Below, piece by piece: positions 20,430-31,889 of a stretch of DNA of 64,000 nt. The stretch spans positions 20,221,216-20,285,215 of the forward strand of contig JAYGXS010000004.1 in the NCBI GenBank assembly GCA_036362985.1. The letters run 5' to 3'. Position numbers and translations under genes: made by a program. Numbering within the stretch: the first letter of the stretch is position 1; every line of letters begins with the position of its first letter. Source of the DNA: Ligula intestinalis. Lineage: Eukaryota; Platyhelminthes; Cestoda; Diphyllobothriidea; Diphyllobothriidae. Below the pieces are notes generated by a model that was not told the origin of the DNA, searched no databases, and saw only the letters and a list, made by a program, of their open reading frames with translations.

Positions 20430-21575
20430 CTTTCCTATGAAACCCTCGGGGTCTTCCGATGACAGTAGGGCTGGAAATATACTTAGAGTTTCCCTTGACC
20501 GCCAAAACTGTATAGTTGTTTAAGGTCTACCTGAGTCAAACGCGCCTACTCCGAAGGATAGGACTGACGCGGACGTCAAGAAGTGTAGGGCTCTGCTAAA
20601 AGACATTCTCCGACACACACAGGGAGAGCGAGCGAGGGTTAGCCCCGCCAGCATTTATTTAAGGCTTATTATTGTAGAAGTAATAGTATCCATCCATATG
20701 TATATTCCAGCGATCAAAGAAGGACAGTAAACATAAAACTTTATTACTCACTGGATAAAAATTATCTTTAAGTTAATTTGAGTAAGTGTCCGACGGGGCC
20801 ACATCTATGAATTTTCCCACAATATCCCCGCATTTGCTTACCGTGTCCCTGCCAAATCCCTCTCCTACCCCAAGGGGCTTGGGGGGGTGTTGAAGAGTCT
20901 GGTCTGACAGGGCTGTGTGTGCGACCAGATATACAGCCGAGTTTATAAGTAGAGTGTGAGGCAGATTGTTTCCCATCCGCCGGCAATTTTTCCTTTGAAA
21001 ACAATAAGTTAGAATCTGTGGGAAAATGGTAATCAATTTCAGGACAGCGGGTATTATATTAAATGAATCCGCAGATCTGGGCAGCTTTAGTGGGAATTCT
21101 AACGGCGAGAAGCGAAGTATCTTACTTATTGGTGTGGCTCAAATCTAAATCCTTGACTGTGGCCCATTCAGCATCTTTCCATGCTCAGCAGCTTGAGGTT
21201 TTAACGCCTCAACTTTCGAGGAAATTAATCTTTTAGAGATTTCGGTCTACTTGACACGCTGGCTGGCTTCTACCATTAGTTTTTGGATCCTCTTCAGCAT
21301 CAACAGTCGAAACGACCGATATTCTCCTGATCGCTCTCTGCTTGAAGTATTCTTGGATATTCTAATCTACGAACGGCTCAGTCGTTCCGATTTTACATTT
21401 GATCTGGCTTATATTTCGTCAAACAACCTTTCTAGTGTTTATCGTTATTTCAATCTAATGTGGGAGTCGAAGATAAATCGTTAGGATGTCATGCAACATA
21501 TGTGTCAGGAGCGATATTTCAACCCGGACACTAAAATTAAGTGGAGTGCAGCGGCTCCACAATACTACCTACGGA
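20430..21575. other. No confident feature
   Basis: Anonymous sequence. A short C-run is at 20880-20890 (complement of a G-rich strand). Short open frames occur but have no recognisable motif. Confidence 0.3.
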
Positions 21576-21579
21576 CGCC

Positions 21580-22140
21580 ATGATGTCTGATTTAGATTAT
21601 AATGGAAGCATTATTCGGAATTCCAACGAGTACGCTTCCCGATTATGTGTTACAGAATCGTCAAAAGTCTGCTAACTTTACTTGACGTCACTTAAAAAAA
21701 TGAAGCCCGTATGGCATGCATCAAAATCTTCCAAAATAATTGTGGCAATTGAAGAGGATGTAGATGAGCTAAAAATGGAGATTGAGAACTTGAAGAAACT
21801 TCCGCATATCTTACCGAAAAAAAAAGAAATCGGCGACGACAGATGCTGAAGAGCCAAGACAGGCTATGCAGAGGCAGCTTCCTTAGCCGTAACAACAGAT
21901 GAGGAAAATTGCAATGCGGTGACAAGGCCAGATATAACCGTTAAAAGGGCTGCTAAGCAGACGTATCAGAAGCCGAGGAAGGGTAAGATGATCAATCATA
22001 AAACGCGTCCCAGTGCACAGAAAGCAAAAACCTCCCAGCTTATCCCGAAAAAAGTGGGCGCGTGTCTTAATACGATGGGACAGAGTCCGCACGCAATTCC
22101 AGCAAATACCGCTTTGTCGAAGATGTCTAATGACCAATAA
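21580..22140 (+). pseudogene. Candidate broken coding region, unrecognised, coiled-coil and Lys-rich
   Basis: From ATG near 21580 a frame reads through about 30 codons, a stop, then a segment with IIVAIEEDVDELKMEIENLK (short coiled-coil propensity) and PKKKEIGDD; after a frameshift an open segment 21919-22137 is rich in Lys, Arg and Pro (RPDITVKRAAKQTYQKPRKG). Coiled coil plus basic tail is the general build of LINE ORF1 proteins, and a weak LVLLNA motif follows near 22260 as at a LINE ORF2 start, but I cannot identify a family. This could be chance. Confidence 0.3.
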
Positions 22141-22144
22141 ACCT

Positions 22145-23584
22145 TCGTTAACGTGAAACCACGTTGAAGCTATGCAAAGACAGTTGTCTCTGTATCAAAA
22201 GCTAATAACTTAAAGTAATATCTGTGCATAAAACAAATGGCAGAATGCTTCAATTGGTCTTACTAAATGCGTCAGCATAAAAGGCATGCCTGGATCTGCT
22301 TCATATATCCCAAAGGAAAAACTACACTACAACATAGAATAACTTCACTAATATCTCAAGCCTCTCCCAAATGAAAACGAGGACATCGTCCTCTTTAAAA
22401 ACCTTAAGGTTATGTCAAAAGAGAGATTCCAAAGAGAAGTAGAGTCTATTTAGACCATTAAAGATTCTAATAATGTTTCAAAAAAGCCTGCACTCCAAAA
22501 AGTTCACCCGGTGACATTTTCATCGGGATTACTCGCTGGCGGAAGATACACGGAAGGTACTCAAATCGAACTCCTCAAAAGATCCACCGCGGGTTCAGAA
22601 GAGAAGGGCTATTTGTCTTCTATGCAAGTAAAATACCGTGCGCTGATTGGTTGATTTTATGCTGGTAAGTAAGCCAAGGAAATTGGGAAAAATATTATGC
22701 TTCGCATTATTGCGAAAAGTTTTAAGCAGAAATAAGACGATTTACCTATTATTTGATGCAAATAAATGCGTTAAGGAAGCATGAGAACATTACAGAGCAA
22801 TGTATGCAACCCGTAAATCAATTACAAAACAAAAAGGTAAACCTTAAGGCTAAACCATAGCACTAACCCTAACCCTAAAATCAACCCTAACCCTTAGTGC
22901 CTTCTTGACGAAATCAACAATAAATAAATAATGAGCTCATCGGCATTATGCAATTGGTTGATTGGTTGTTTTTGGTGCACTCCAATATTTGTGTTTTACT
23001 TAGTCGGATAAGTTTCAATGTAGAAAAGGAAACTGTGCAGAATATTAATCGTCAGAATTTATTAATGCAAGAAATAAAAGAATAACAATCATTCTAAAAC
23101 GATTTTATACGCAAAAAAGCCTCACACCAGGTATCCTATCAGCGCACAGCAACCTTGAGCAATTTTACTTACCTGATCGTCCATAGTTCATCCAGGTTTA
23201 AAAACCTGAAAAATTTGAACTGAAAAACCATATCTGCGCAAAGGACATTACTCTAGGAATAGCCAATAACACTGAGTGTTGTGCACGAACCAATGCTGGA
23301 GAAACTGCTCTCCTATCTAGTGTTCTGGTAAAATGAATACAAAGTTCGTAATTACAGCCACGTGCGAGCAACTGTATGAACAGCAGAAATGATTAGTATT
23401 TTAAACATATTAAGTCACATCCGATTGGCAGTTGGCAGTCTTTTAAAGCAGCAGTCGGCAATATTTGGTAAATATGGTGAACTGAGAAAAGAAACAGTGA
23501 AAAGAGTTCTATAAGACAAATCAGATGCAGAGTTCAGCGAAGCCCTGATTTTAAAAGATCTAGGGGAAAACTGCTTCTGTCTTT
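22145..23584. other. Anonymous AT-rich DNA with a telomere-like patch
   Basis: No gene recognised. A short CCCTAA-type patch is at 22862-22894. Confidence 0.35.
22862..22894 (-). repeat. Short interstitial telomere-like repeat
   Basis: CTAACCCTAACCCTAAAATC followed by AACCCTAACCC. Matches the TTAGGG telomere unit used by flatworms, but only 4-5 units, so probably interstitial. Confidence 0.6.
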
Positions 23585-24105
23585 AACACGAAGTTAGATT
23601 GATAGGATACAGTGAGATGAGATCGTGTTGTTAATGAGACCATGTGAGGAATCGGGACGTTCTTTGTCATGGGAGATATCATATGGCATAACGGGGGTGC
23701 GACAGGAGGAGCTAATCGCGGACAACAGGGTCATCGGGGAACTCAGTGGGACAACGGGGTCTAACCGAAAAGGATACAGTACATGTCACGAAAACATCAC
23801 CGAACTGCTAGAGATGCTACCAAGCAGATGGCAGAGCCCACCGACAAACTGGCGAAAATACGACAACCGGCGACGATCATCAACAGATACCTCGAGGCCC
23901 ACCGTCAAGGTAGTAATTAGGCGAAAGGTTGTTGATATTTGGAAATGAAGCTTGACTCTGCAGGTGATAATGTAAATATATTTAGTAACCAATTTACTAT
24001 CGTGGGAGGAGCCTCAAATACCAGAAGGACCTTTTCCCAGTCTAAAAGTTATGTGAATGGGAAGGAAATCGATAATAAGGACGTCATATCTTCCAAATTC
24101 TAACA
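23585..24105 (+). repeat. Dispersed repeat W, copy 2
   Basis: Partner of 19170-19830. Both end with a block CAAATACCAG...GACCTTTT...CCCAGTCTAAAAGTT and a GGGAAGGAAATCGATAATAA stretch. Divergence is substantial, so the family is old. Confidence 0.6.
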
Positions 24106-24109
24106 TTTA

Positions 24110-25555
24110 TTTAATTTGCATTTTAAAATCGATAATTTAGAAATGTCCTAATCTGTCGACCCACATGGTGAAAATGACGACTAAAATACCGAATTCCAGT
24201 TCGATCAACCATCAGTAGACTCAATATCAGAAATTAGACTGGACAAGCCACACAAACGTTCCAGCAACCCCGACACACAACTCGTTCAAAAATTTATCTC
24301 ATAAAAACTGCACTTTCTTTATACGAACGTACAGAGTTTTTTTCCAGAAGACAGGCGAGCTTAAAGCATAGCTGTCACGCGGATAGCTGAATTTAATCTC
24401 CATTTCAGGCACCTAATAACTGGCCGACTTAAAAGATGTCAAAATTGTAATCGGTGAGTACCTGATTTTTCACTGTGACTGACTACGCAAAATAGGTGGA
24501 GGAGGAAGAGGAATATTAGTTTTTGTCAAGAAGGAGATCATTAGTATCAGGGCGTAAAACCCCCTACCGGCACACGGTCCCGGCCTAGACGGGGCTGGTG
24601 ACGGGGCCAGGCGGGGCAATCCGGGGCCAAGTGTCAATTAGATTTATTGTACACATTTTTCGAAGTATATTTTTTTGTCGAAAACGTAGTACTAACCATT
24701 TTCTTGCGTCTTCTTCTTTGATATGACAATCAAATCGGGGGTTAAAACCGCTACAAAAATATGTTCCGTAGACATATATTGAAATCCCCTTCCTCAGGCC
24801 CCGTCGAATTTATAAGTCCTTGACCGGCATGTCCGCATGTGAGCTTACGAAATACCATCCTCCTGTGACGTCCCGATCGACACAGTCAAGTGCAAATCTA
24901 GTTGACTTAGTTCAAAATATCACCGAAGAAACAACTAGAAATTTTTGTGTGCCATGTGTTCTCTGCGTGAAAGTGCTGTTCTGACTTCGTACTATACGAT
25001 ACTTTACATTACACGCAATGTAGAAGCATACTTCTCCGAAAATCTTACCAATTACCTATTTTAAAAAGTAATTGTACTTTTGCTGTTTTTTTCACGCAGT
25101 TTTTGCATGAACAGACTACGTCTACATCTAACTTTTCGTAGTAGCCCTGATTTTTCAGCTTTTGAAATTTTCTGTTTTTCTAAAATAATAATTTTACTTT
25201 ACCGCGGAATATTACTTGATCAACCACGATATGCCTCCTTTTTATTAAGATGTTTACTCTTCTACTTTAGGACTTTGCAGAACGCAGCTTGGGCTACTTT
25301 TGCGTGCCAGGAATGTTCGTGTAAAAAGCCTTGGAGTTCATGAGTTAGGCCAGATATTGTAGATCTTTCAACGAAAGCCGATTGAACGTGATATTTTAAA
25401 TATTAAAGTAACTATTTACTGGCTACTATTCAGTAGACAGGTGTAAATATCGAAATATTTTGAGGAAAAAACCGTGTGAATCTCTTTCCGGTTGCAAATA
25501 TATTAGGCCGAAAATGTGGCTCCGATACCTAGGGGATGCATTTTTTTAAACCGGT
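24110..25555. other. No feature seen apart from a GC-rich patch
   Basis: AT-rich anonymous sequence. 24555-24635 is a local G/C-rich patch (GGCCTAGACGGGGCTGGTGA and similar). No motif or frame recognised. Confidence 0.3.
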
Positions 25556-25559
25556 TTGA

Positions 25560-26450
25560 CATCTCTATGGCCTACAAACCGGCGTCGTCCTTGCGCGCAA
25601 CACTATCCCGAATAAAAGAGCTCATACACAAAGAACAGCAGAAAACTGTCATGCTGATGTGACAAATAGGGAGTTCAAAGGCGCAAGCCTATTTTTCCCT
25701 CAAATATACTGACTGACTGCGTTCCGCGTGCTAATTGTCCTTGTACTTACGTTGACCATACAGACCGACAACTTGGGATGCGCATTACCAAACATAAGTT
25801 AGCCATCCGCCGACGTGACCCCTTGTCACTCGTGTTCGCGCACGCTCTTGAGTGTGACTATCACTTCAATTGAGAGTGAACTGAAGTGGGTGCCATGGTC
25901 AACACCAAATAGGCGCCAGCATTTCTAAAAGCCTGGCACGCTAACGCATTAATCAGCATCGATAATTATGTCAACCTGGACGTGTTTTACTAAAGCCCGC
26001 GTGCCCAGCTTACTGACTTGCGTCCACGACCTAACAGCGACCACTAATCGATGCTGAGCCATATTGAATCTCACTGTTTCGTCAACCCCTCCCCTCGACA
26101 TGGTCAAGCAATTTGCTGATCACATCCTCAGTGAAGTTGCCCAGCCATTTTATTCTGACGAAGTCTTCCTGTGCTATGCGCCGAAGCTTCCGTCATATGT
26201 CCTGCCGAGCATCGGCAAATCGACAGTCTGTACTCCCATTCCTAGAAAGCTACCTCGCGTGTAAAGAAGCGGAACTCCAGAAGCTGCGATTAGACCTGCC
26301 GCCATAATAGGTGTGCTTTTTATGTTAAACTCTAGATTTTTCAGTATTATGTTAACTTACCCCTTGGTCTTAGTGAACGGAGCCATTTTTGCTGAAAATT
26401 TCGGCTGCCACCTTCAAAATAAAGCCTATATATCGCTCTCTCAAGAGCCA
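25560..26450 (+). mobile_element. Penelope-like element (type 2), 5'-truncated
   Basis: Holds the end of the RT, a GIY-YIG region and the C-terminal tail of a Penelope-like ORF, then a 3' end TTCAAAATAAAGC at about 26415. The 3' part recurs inverted at 51470-51850 and weakly at 60640-60720. Several stops are present. Confidence 0.75.
25565..26265 (+). pseudogene. Penelope-like ORF, RT end plus GIY-YIG endonuclease
   Basis: MAYKPASSLRATLSRIKEL near 25568 matches the junction after the RT thumb. At 25729-25868 the frame reads NCPCTYVDHTDRQLGMRI and HKLAIRRRDPLSLVFAHALE, the GIY-YIG domain of Penelope-like elements (usual YVGQTGR; here Gly is Asp and the second Gly is Asp), ending HFN-stop. LKAWHANALISIDNYVNLD near 25935 matches the conserved AWH segment after the nuclease. 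A 66-codon open segment (26064-26264) continues the tail. The nuclease is presumably inactive. Confidence 0.75.
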
Positions 26451-26454
26451 CATA

Positions 26455-27255
26455 GCCGCTGGTGAAGAGTTCAAAATGAATCTTACCAACCCTCTCACTA
26501 TGCGGTCACATCCACGCTAGAGGTAGGCATGTTTAATTGAAGTGGAATACGTTCTTTTGGCAATATAATCGATTGCATACATTTTCGAGACTGATTTCCC
26601 AGCTCGTCTTCCGATGCAAGTAAATTGAAAGCGCCACGAATAAACTAATATCGTGATTGCGCGGAAAAAAGCAATACTGGCGTGACGTGTGCGCCAGTAG
26701 GCTGGCACCATGTGCCTCATCCCGGTCGGATTGGCTCGCGTCTTTCCCGTCTCTGCTTGAGAATTTTTTACACGGCATCTAACTTGATATGCCGGCTGAT
26801 GCATGGTGTGTTTGAGTGCCTGGGTTTGGGAAATAATCAGCCTCTCTTGAAAGAACAGACAACGACACTGCAAGTTTTGTCCCACGCTAAGGTGTGCCTG
26901 GGGTGCCTACCTTTCAAAATGAGTATCCTTTTATAAAAACATGAGTGAATCGCCAGATTAATTAATTAATCTACATACCTGTCAGCTTTTTGTCAATACT
27001 TAATGCACCTACTAGGAGTCAAGCTATGCTGAGATTCGGCCGAAGCAACACTGAAATCTGGCTGGTCTGCCCTCCGGCTCTTCATTCATCCGCTGTTGTA
27101 TGAAGCAGATTTCCGTGCAATTGCTGACAACAGAATGAAACTGCCCCTTCACTTTCGAAACTATCTGTACCTAACATTGTTTAAGGTTATCTATAATAAT
27201 TTATCGAAAGACCTTTGAATTGGAACCTTACTGGCTGAGCAGCAGTTTGTTAAAC
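26455..27255. other. No feature seen
   Basis: Mixed composition, with short open frames on both strands and no recognised motif. Confidence 0.3.
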
Positions 27256-27258
27256 AGT

Positions 27259-28270
27259 ATACTGTACAGCAGACGCCAAAGACCATGCAACATTTTGACA
27301 TATGCGAAGTCTGCTACTCTTTCTCTAATCGGCATTGACTCAAGTTGTGATACTGATTATCCTGTAGTCTATTCTGAAGTCATTTCAGTGAGGATAGGAT
27401 ATGGGCTTTTTAACGCGCTATGTTCTGACCACTAGCAAAACGTATCTATTGTAGTAGTTGTAGTAGTAGTAAGTAGTATGCCTTTTTATCATTGATTTTG
27501 ACTGCCTTTATAAGTTAAAATATATTTTATTGAAAACTTGCACGAAAAAAATATTTCGTGTGCATGTTTGATAGAAAATTACGCCTTCTTTAAATTTTAT
27601 ACTCAAACAAATGGTTACTGTTGGTTTTAAAAAATTTGCTCAATTGCCGAATAATTTTCTCAACTACTAACCGCTACACTCGAATTCAAGGATTAAAAAC
27701 TGCGCCTATGTACACCCTGTTTAAGGTAAAGTATATTTTCGCCTTAAGTTTTAGGAAGAAGTTACAGAGTAGTCATAAAATATTGAAATAGATTTGGAGT
27801 ATATTTTATGCAGTATAGGCAGCGCTAATAAATTGATGGATACGATGTAGGATGAATGATGAATGAACGCCCCACAGTCGTAAAAAAGCTCATGATTAGC
27901 AACTTTTTTAAAACCGAAAACTATCCTTTGTTTGAGTATAAATTTAAAGAAGGCGTAATTTGATATCAAACATTTACTAGAAATAATTTTTTCGTGCATG
28001 TTTTCCATAAAATATATTTGAATTTATAAAGTCAGTCAAAATCAATGACAAAAGGCATACTAATTAAGTAGCCAGTTGTTACAATAGACACGTTTTGCAA
28101 GTGGTCAGAACGAAGCTCGTTAAAGAGCCCGCATCCTATCCTTACTAAAATGACTTCAGAATAGACTACAAGATAATCAGTATCACAACTTGAGTCAATG
28201 CCGATTAGCGGAAGATTATCAGACTTTTGCTTATGTCGAAATGTTGCATTATCTTTGGCGTCTACTGTAA
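27259..28270. repeat. 1-kb inverted repeat (foldback structure)
   Basis: Left arm 27259-27640 and right arm 27898-28270 are reverse complements with roughly 80-85 percent identity by eye, separated by a 257-bp spacer. Identical stretches include CTAATCGGCATTGACTCAAG (27329-27348) extended by TTGTGATACTGATTAT. A TAG-type microsatellite at 27452-27478 exists only in the left arm. It could be a foldback DNA transposon or an inverted duplication. Confidence 0.85.
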
Positions 28271-28340
28271 TAGCGTTTGACTCTGTCTCATGCGGATGTC
28301 GGTTTTGTGGTGCGCATGAATCATAACTTACAGAATCCAA
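28032..28340 (-). CDS. Unrecognised 102-codon frame in the right arm
   Basis: The open frame starts at 28340 and runs through the right arm. The left arm on the plus strand has a related open segment to about 27435 that ends at a TAG where the right arm has TTG. Shared peptide blocks are LIGIDSSCDTDY, VVYSEVI, VRIG, GLFN and SDH. Of eight single or double differences in this block most change the amino acid, so there is no sign of selection on protein sequence. No domain is recognised. It may be a fragment of a transposon gene or chance. Confidence 0.25.
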   Translation of the reverse strand: MDSVSYDSCAPQNRHPHETESNAITVDAKDNATFRHKQKSDNLPLIGIDSSCDTDYLVVYSEVILVRIGCGLFNELRSDHLQNVSIVTTGYLISMPFVIDFD

Positions 28341-28454
28341 TTCTCAACCAATCTTTTATGTTAAATGAATTATTTTTAATCGTTATAGTTGCTATTTTTC
28401 CTATAGCCCAAGCACAATTTGTCTTGTCTCACATCATTGTGCATAAAATTGTCA

Positions 28455-28560
28455 CTTTCGCCGACTAATGACGGCCAATAAGCCAAAAATGGTCATTCCG
28501 GTCTTCCCTGTCTTGATTGGTTTTATTTTTTTTGCCTACAGTCGTTCTACGTTGCCTTGA
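28455..28560 (+). repeat. SINE tail, head missing
   Basis: Contains CTAATGACGGCCAATAAGCC then AAAAATGGTCATTCCGGTC and TCTTCCCTGTCTTGATTGG, the same tail as the SINE at 35965-36150. No tRNA-like head is present here. Confidence 0.6.
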
Positions 28561-28564
28561 AACT

Positions 28565-28930
28565 CGCACGCAGCGCCTGCACAGACGATCACCCACCCAG
28601 CCGACCGTAAATACCATCCTTCATAAGTTGCACCAAAGCCTACTGACGCAGGACAAATGAACCCCGGTTACGGTATGTTTGCAAGTGTTCCGTCTTGTAT
28701 TATAGATGGCTTGTGCTAATTTCCAGCGGGGGGTAGCGTTAAGGTTAGGAGTGAAGGTAATGATATGATTAGTGTTATAACCTATTGTGTTCCTGTGTCA
28801 ACACTGGTTACGTCCCCCAATTACGGGTTAGGAAGAGACGGCAGAACAGGATAGCTGATAATACTTTACTGTCATTGTTTCGTATAAACTGAAAGGCAGG
28901 CATCCCAAGAAATGTAATTTCAAGGAAATG
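28565..28930. other. No feature seen
   Basis: Anonymous sequence left of the palindrome. Confidence 0.3.
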
Positions 28931-28933
28931 CAT

Positions 28934-29104
28934 CCTTTGGGAAAATGAGTAATTTTATTCAGTAAATGTTTTACACTGGATTCCCAGTTTGTCGTCAGAC
29001 TTGAGAGAAATTTGCAACCTTGCAAATTACTCTCAAGTCTGACGACAACCTGGGGATCCAGTGTAAAACATTTACTGAATAAAATTACTCATTTTCCCAA
29101 AAGG
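28934..29104. repeat. Near-perfect 171-bp palindrome
   Basis: Arms 28934-29017 and 29020-29104 are reverse complements with three mismatches and one 1-base indel, separated by just two bases (CC). This could extrude as a cruciform. No coding content. Its low divergence suggests a recent origin. Confidence 0.95.
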
Positions 29105-29695
29105 TGCCTTTCCGTGAAACTTTACTGTCAGTTGTACTAGTACATCAGCTCTGTTTCCTGTGTGTCCAGCAGCTTGCCTTCTGTGGTCGGTCTCGTCTCG
29201 ACAGCAGTCTCTCATCTAGGGCAATAGAGTCCTGTTCTGCTCGCAGCCTCGCTAGTTAAGGGGCAGTCCTCATTGCTCCGCATACACTTTCCATGAGTGG
29301 TCGTGCGCGCGCTTTGCCCCTGGCTAGGCGTGACCTCAGCATGACAGTGGTCGCACGTGCGCATAACGCCTTGCCTCCTTGTGTAGTTTCTGCCCTTGAA
29401 GGTCGCGTGACTTGCTCCGTTCCGTATGCACCGGACCGACCTGTTGTGTCATTTGTTCGCGCGCCTTTTGCCGGCGTGACCTCAGGATGTCTGTCTGTCT
29501 GGATGACAAGGGCGGTGGCTCACGTGTTCGGTCATCCTAACAATTAGAGGAGGTTTTAGGAGGGTAAAGGCTGATGTTGGTGTTAAGAGTTGGGAAAATG
29601 AGAGTTAGAGTTGGATTTATGTTTTAACAGTGGACAGGGGAAGAGGTATATCTCCACCCCCCCCCACCTGTGGTATGGGAGGATGCATCGCAGTG
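29105..29695. other. GC-rich stretch without recognised feature
   Basis: CpG-rich between about 29200 and 29540, with a GCGTGACCTCAG motif occurring twice (29328 and 29473). A C10 run is near 29657. No coding signal. Confidence 0.3.
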
Positions 29696-29699
29696 AGAA

Positions 29700-30075
29700 C
29701 CCTTGCCGATAAGATCTTCAGGCCCGGGGAAAGAGAATGAGTGAGACGCCAGAAGGGGGGATATTGTTTTCTGTAAAGAGGTAGTGGAGCATATGTAGGA
29801 GGAAGCTGACTTTCGGACGAGCGTGCGTCCGCTCCTGAGAGAGGCAGCATCCGAAATGTGTGAGAAGGGCAGTCGTCGCAGTGAAGTCCTGCGTGAGTCA
29901 GCCACAGAGAGCTGATTGGCTAGACCGGATTGGCGTACACAGGCTGAGACATGTGCACTTGCTAGCAGCCGCAAGGGGTGAGCGTTGGCGCATTTTACGA
30001 CACCTGTGATTGGCTGTCCCAGAAGCGGGCCGAGAACAGCCATCACGTGACCTCCTGTGTGATGCGGCGCCGGAG
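29700..30075 (-). repeat. Family X repeat, copy 2
   Basis: Reverse strand. The core is present as AAGATCTTCAGGCCC at 29712; a GTGAGTCAGCCACAGAGAGC block followed by TGATTGGCTAG resembles the copy at 43390-43770, and GGGCAGTCGTCGCAGT resembles that at 44050-44470. It contains two CCAAT-type inverted motifs (TGATTGGCT). Confidence 0.65.
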
Positions 30076-30079
30076 GTGG

Positions 30080-31665
30080 AACGCGCTACAGGCTCACTAC
30101 AGATTCTTAGCTGTGGTTAACCCTATTGTGTACTTGCCCCTGTGGTAACTCTCATAGGGACTAGCACAGCCTGTTCCATACTGCAGACTGCGCACAGCAC
30201 GCCAGCTCGTCAGGCACTGCTGCTAATCGTCAACGAACTGCTAAGTGCTGCTGAGGGAGCTGATGCGCCAGCACTCCATAACGAAGACCATGGGATCAAC
30301 TATGCGTTCGATTACCTTCAACCATGTCTTTTCGCGACCACATCAACGTTGACGTCGTCAGGTGGGGATGGGTTGGAGTGAGGTGAGGTGATGTCCCGGA
30401 CTATTTCGTTTTCAGGTCGTAGCAGGAAATAGTTTGTTTGAATAGACAAGTAGATGTGGATGCAGTCAAAAAGTCATCTTCCTAAAAAATTATAAAATGC
30501 TGAATTTAAGACGGAATCGAGCCAAAAAAGGTGAATAATGGAGCATAGTAGCATCCGGTGAACTGTCCCTGGTAACATAGGCTCTGGCTCTTGTTCATAG
30601 GGAAAAGGTATCTTCTCAGAAGTATTATTTTCTTTCATGTTGGTCTTTGGACTGATTTTACCCCGTTGCACGGGGTGTCTACCGAGTTTAACCGAATCCG
30701 GTAGCGGCCGGTTGGTCCCTTGTTCGATTTCATTCTGAAGAGAGATTTTGCCAAAAGCAGTGGAGCCTGTCCGCTGGCAAAAACAAGCAGCTTTTGCGAC
30801 GGCTTAACAGAAAACGCCCATCTCAGCCATATAGGGATTAAGCTTTAGACCCACTTAGGCCTTGCTTGCACTTTTCTGTTGCGTTTCTGTAAAGGAGTCC
30901 GCAATCGTCACAACATCAGCAACGGTTTCATGATCTTAGCATTTCCAAATCGTGGTCCATCTATAATGAATGAGGCCACCTAAGTCGTTTTGTCGAAGGA
31001 GAGATCATCGACTGCAGAAGGCTCCCCAAGTCAAAAGTCAGGTAAGACCGATTCGGTTGGACCGTGTATTTCAAAAGACAGTTAACAAAAGGCTCTGCCT
31101 GTGTAAGCATGATTAGAAGCAAGCCTATGCATCTTTTTTGCCTCTTCCAATCAGGAAAAGGTGCACCAGACATGAGTCATCGATCCGAATGAGAGGCAGA
31201 CAGACAATGCGGATGGCTCGACAAGGATCGAGAGGTGGATAGTCACCGCAAATGCAAGGTGAGTGGATGAAGGCACGATGCGTCAACGATAATGGCGCTG
31301 ATCTCAGGACCGCCACAATTTTGTCTTTCTGTTGGTTGTCCATGCATATATTAATTTATTCACATGGTACAGAAGGAGTATTCAGGTGATCATTTCCTAT
31401 TCTTTGGTTATGGAAAATTACCTCTTCAGTGCTAAACACTAATTGCTAAAGGGATTTTACAAATTATGCACTGCTTGCATGTTTATTAAAACTGCCTTTG
31501 GAATGCATAACCTGACGACATTTACCGAAAAACTTGATGACTGGTAAGCGACCTCATGCTCATTGCATTAACAGACGTGTGTTGTTTTGCTGATTAACGC
31601 CCAACGATCGCTAAGGGAACTCACTCGTTTCCTTCTGCCTGGGGGCACATTCTCGAGTCCCGCTT
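30080..31665. other. No confident feature
   Basis: Mixed sequence with short open frames on both strands; none shows a motif. Confidence 0.3.
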
Positions 31666-31669
31666 GCAG

Positions 31670-31885
31670 CTGGCTAGACAAATTAACATTGTCAGCGAAG
31701 ACGAAGAAGATGGGACTGGTCATTTCGGACTTATTAGCTATCATCAGTCCATCATCCCCAACCCCAAGTAGTGCCCATCCGAGGCTCGAACCCGCATACT
31801 GTTGAGCAGATGTTCCTTCATAATACAAAGCATGTAATTTGAAACTGTAGGCGCCAGTTTGCCAGCGAGCTACCTCAGAGGTATA
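31670..31885 (-). repeat. tRNA-derived SINE, copy with interrupted head
   Basis: On the minus strand it starts GGTAGCTCGCTGGCAAACTGG near 31880 (A-box-like), then after about 45 extra bases a GCGGGTTCGAGCCTCGG B-box near 31785, then GGGGTTGGGGATGATGGA and a body CTGATGATAGCTAATAAGTC followed by CGAAATGACCAG. Head and body resemble 38705-38870 and 35965-36150. Confidence 0.65.
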
Positions 31886-31889
31886 TTTT

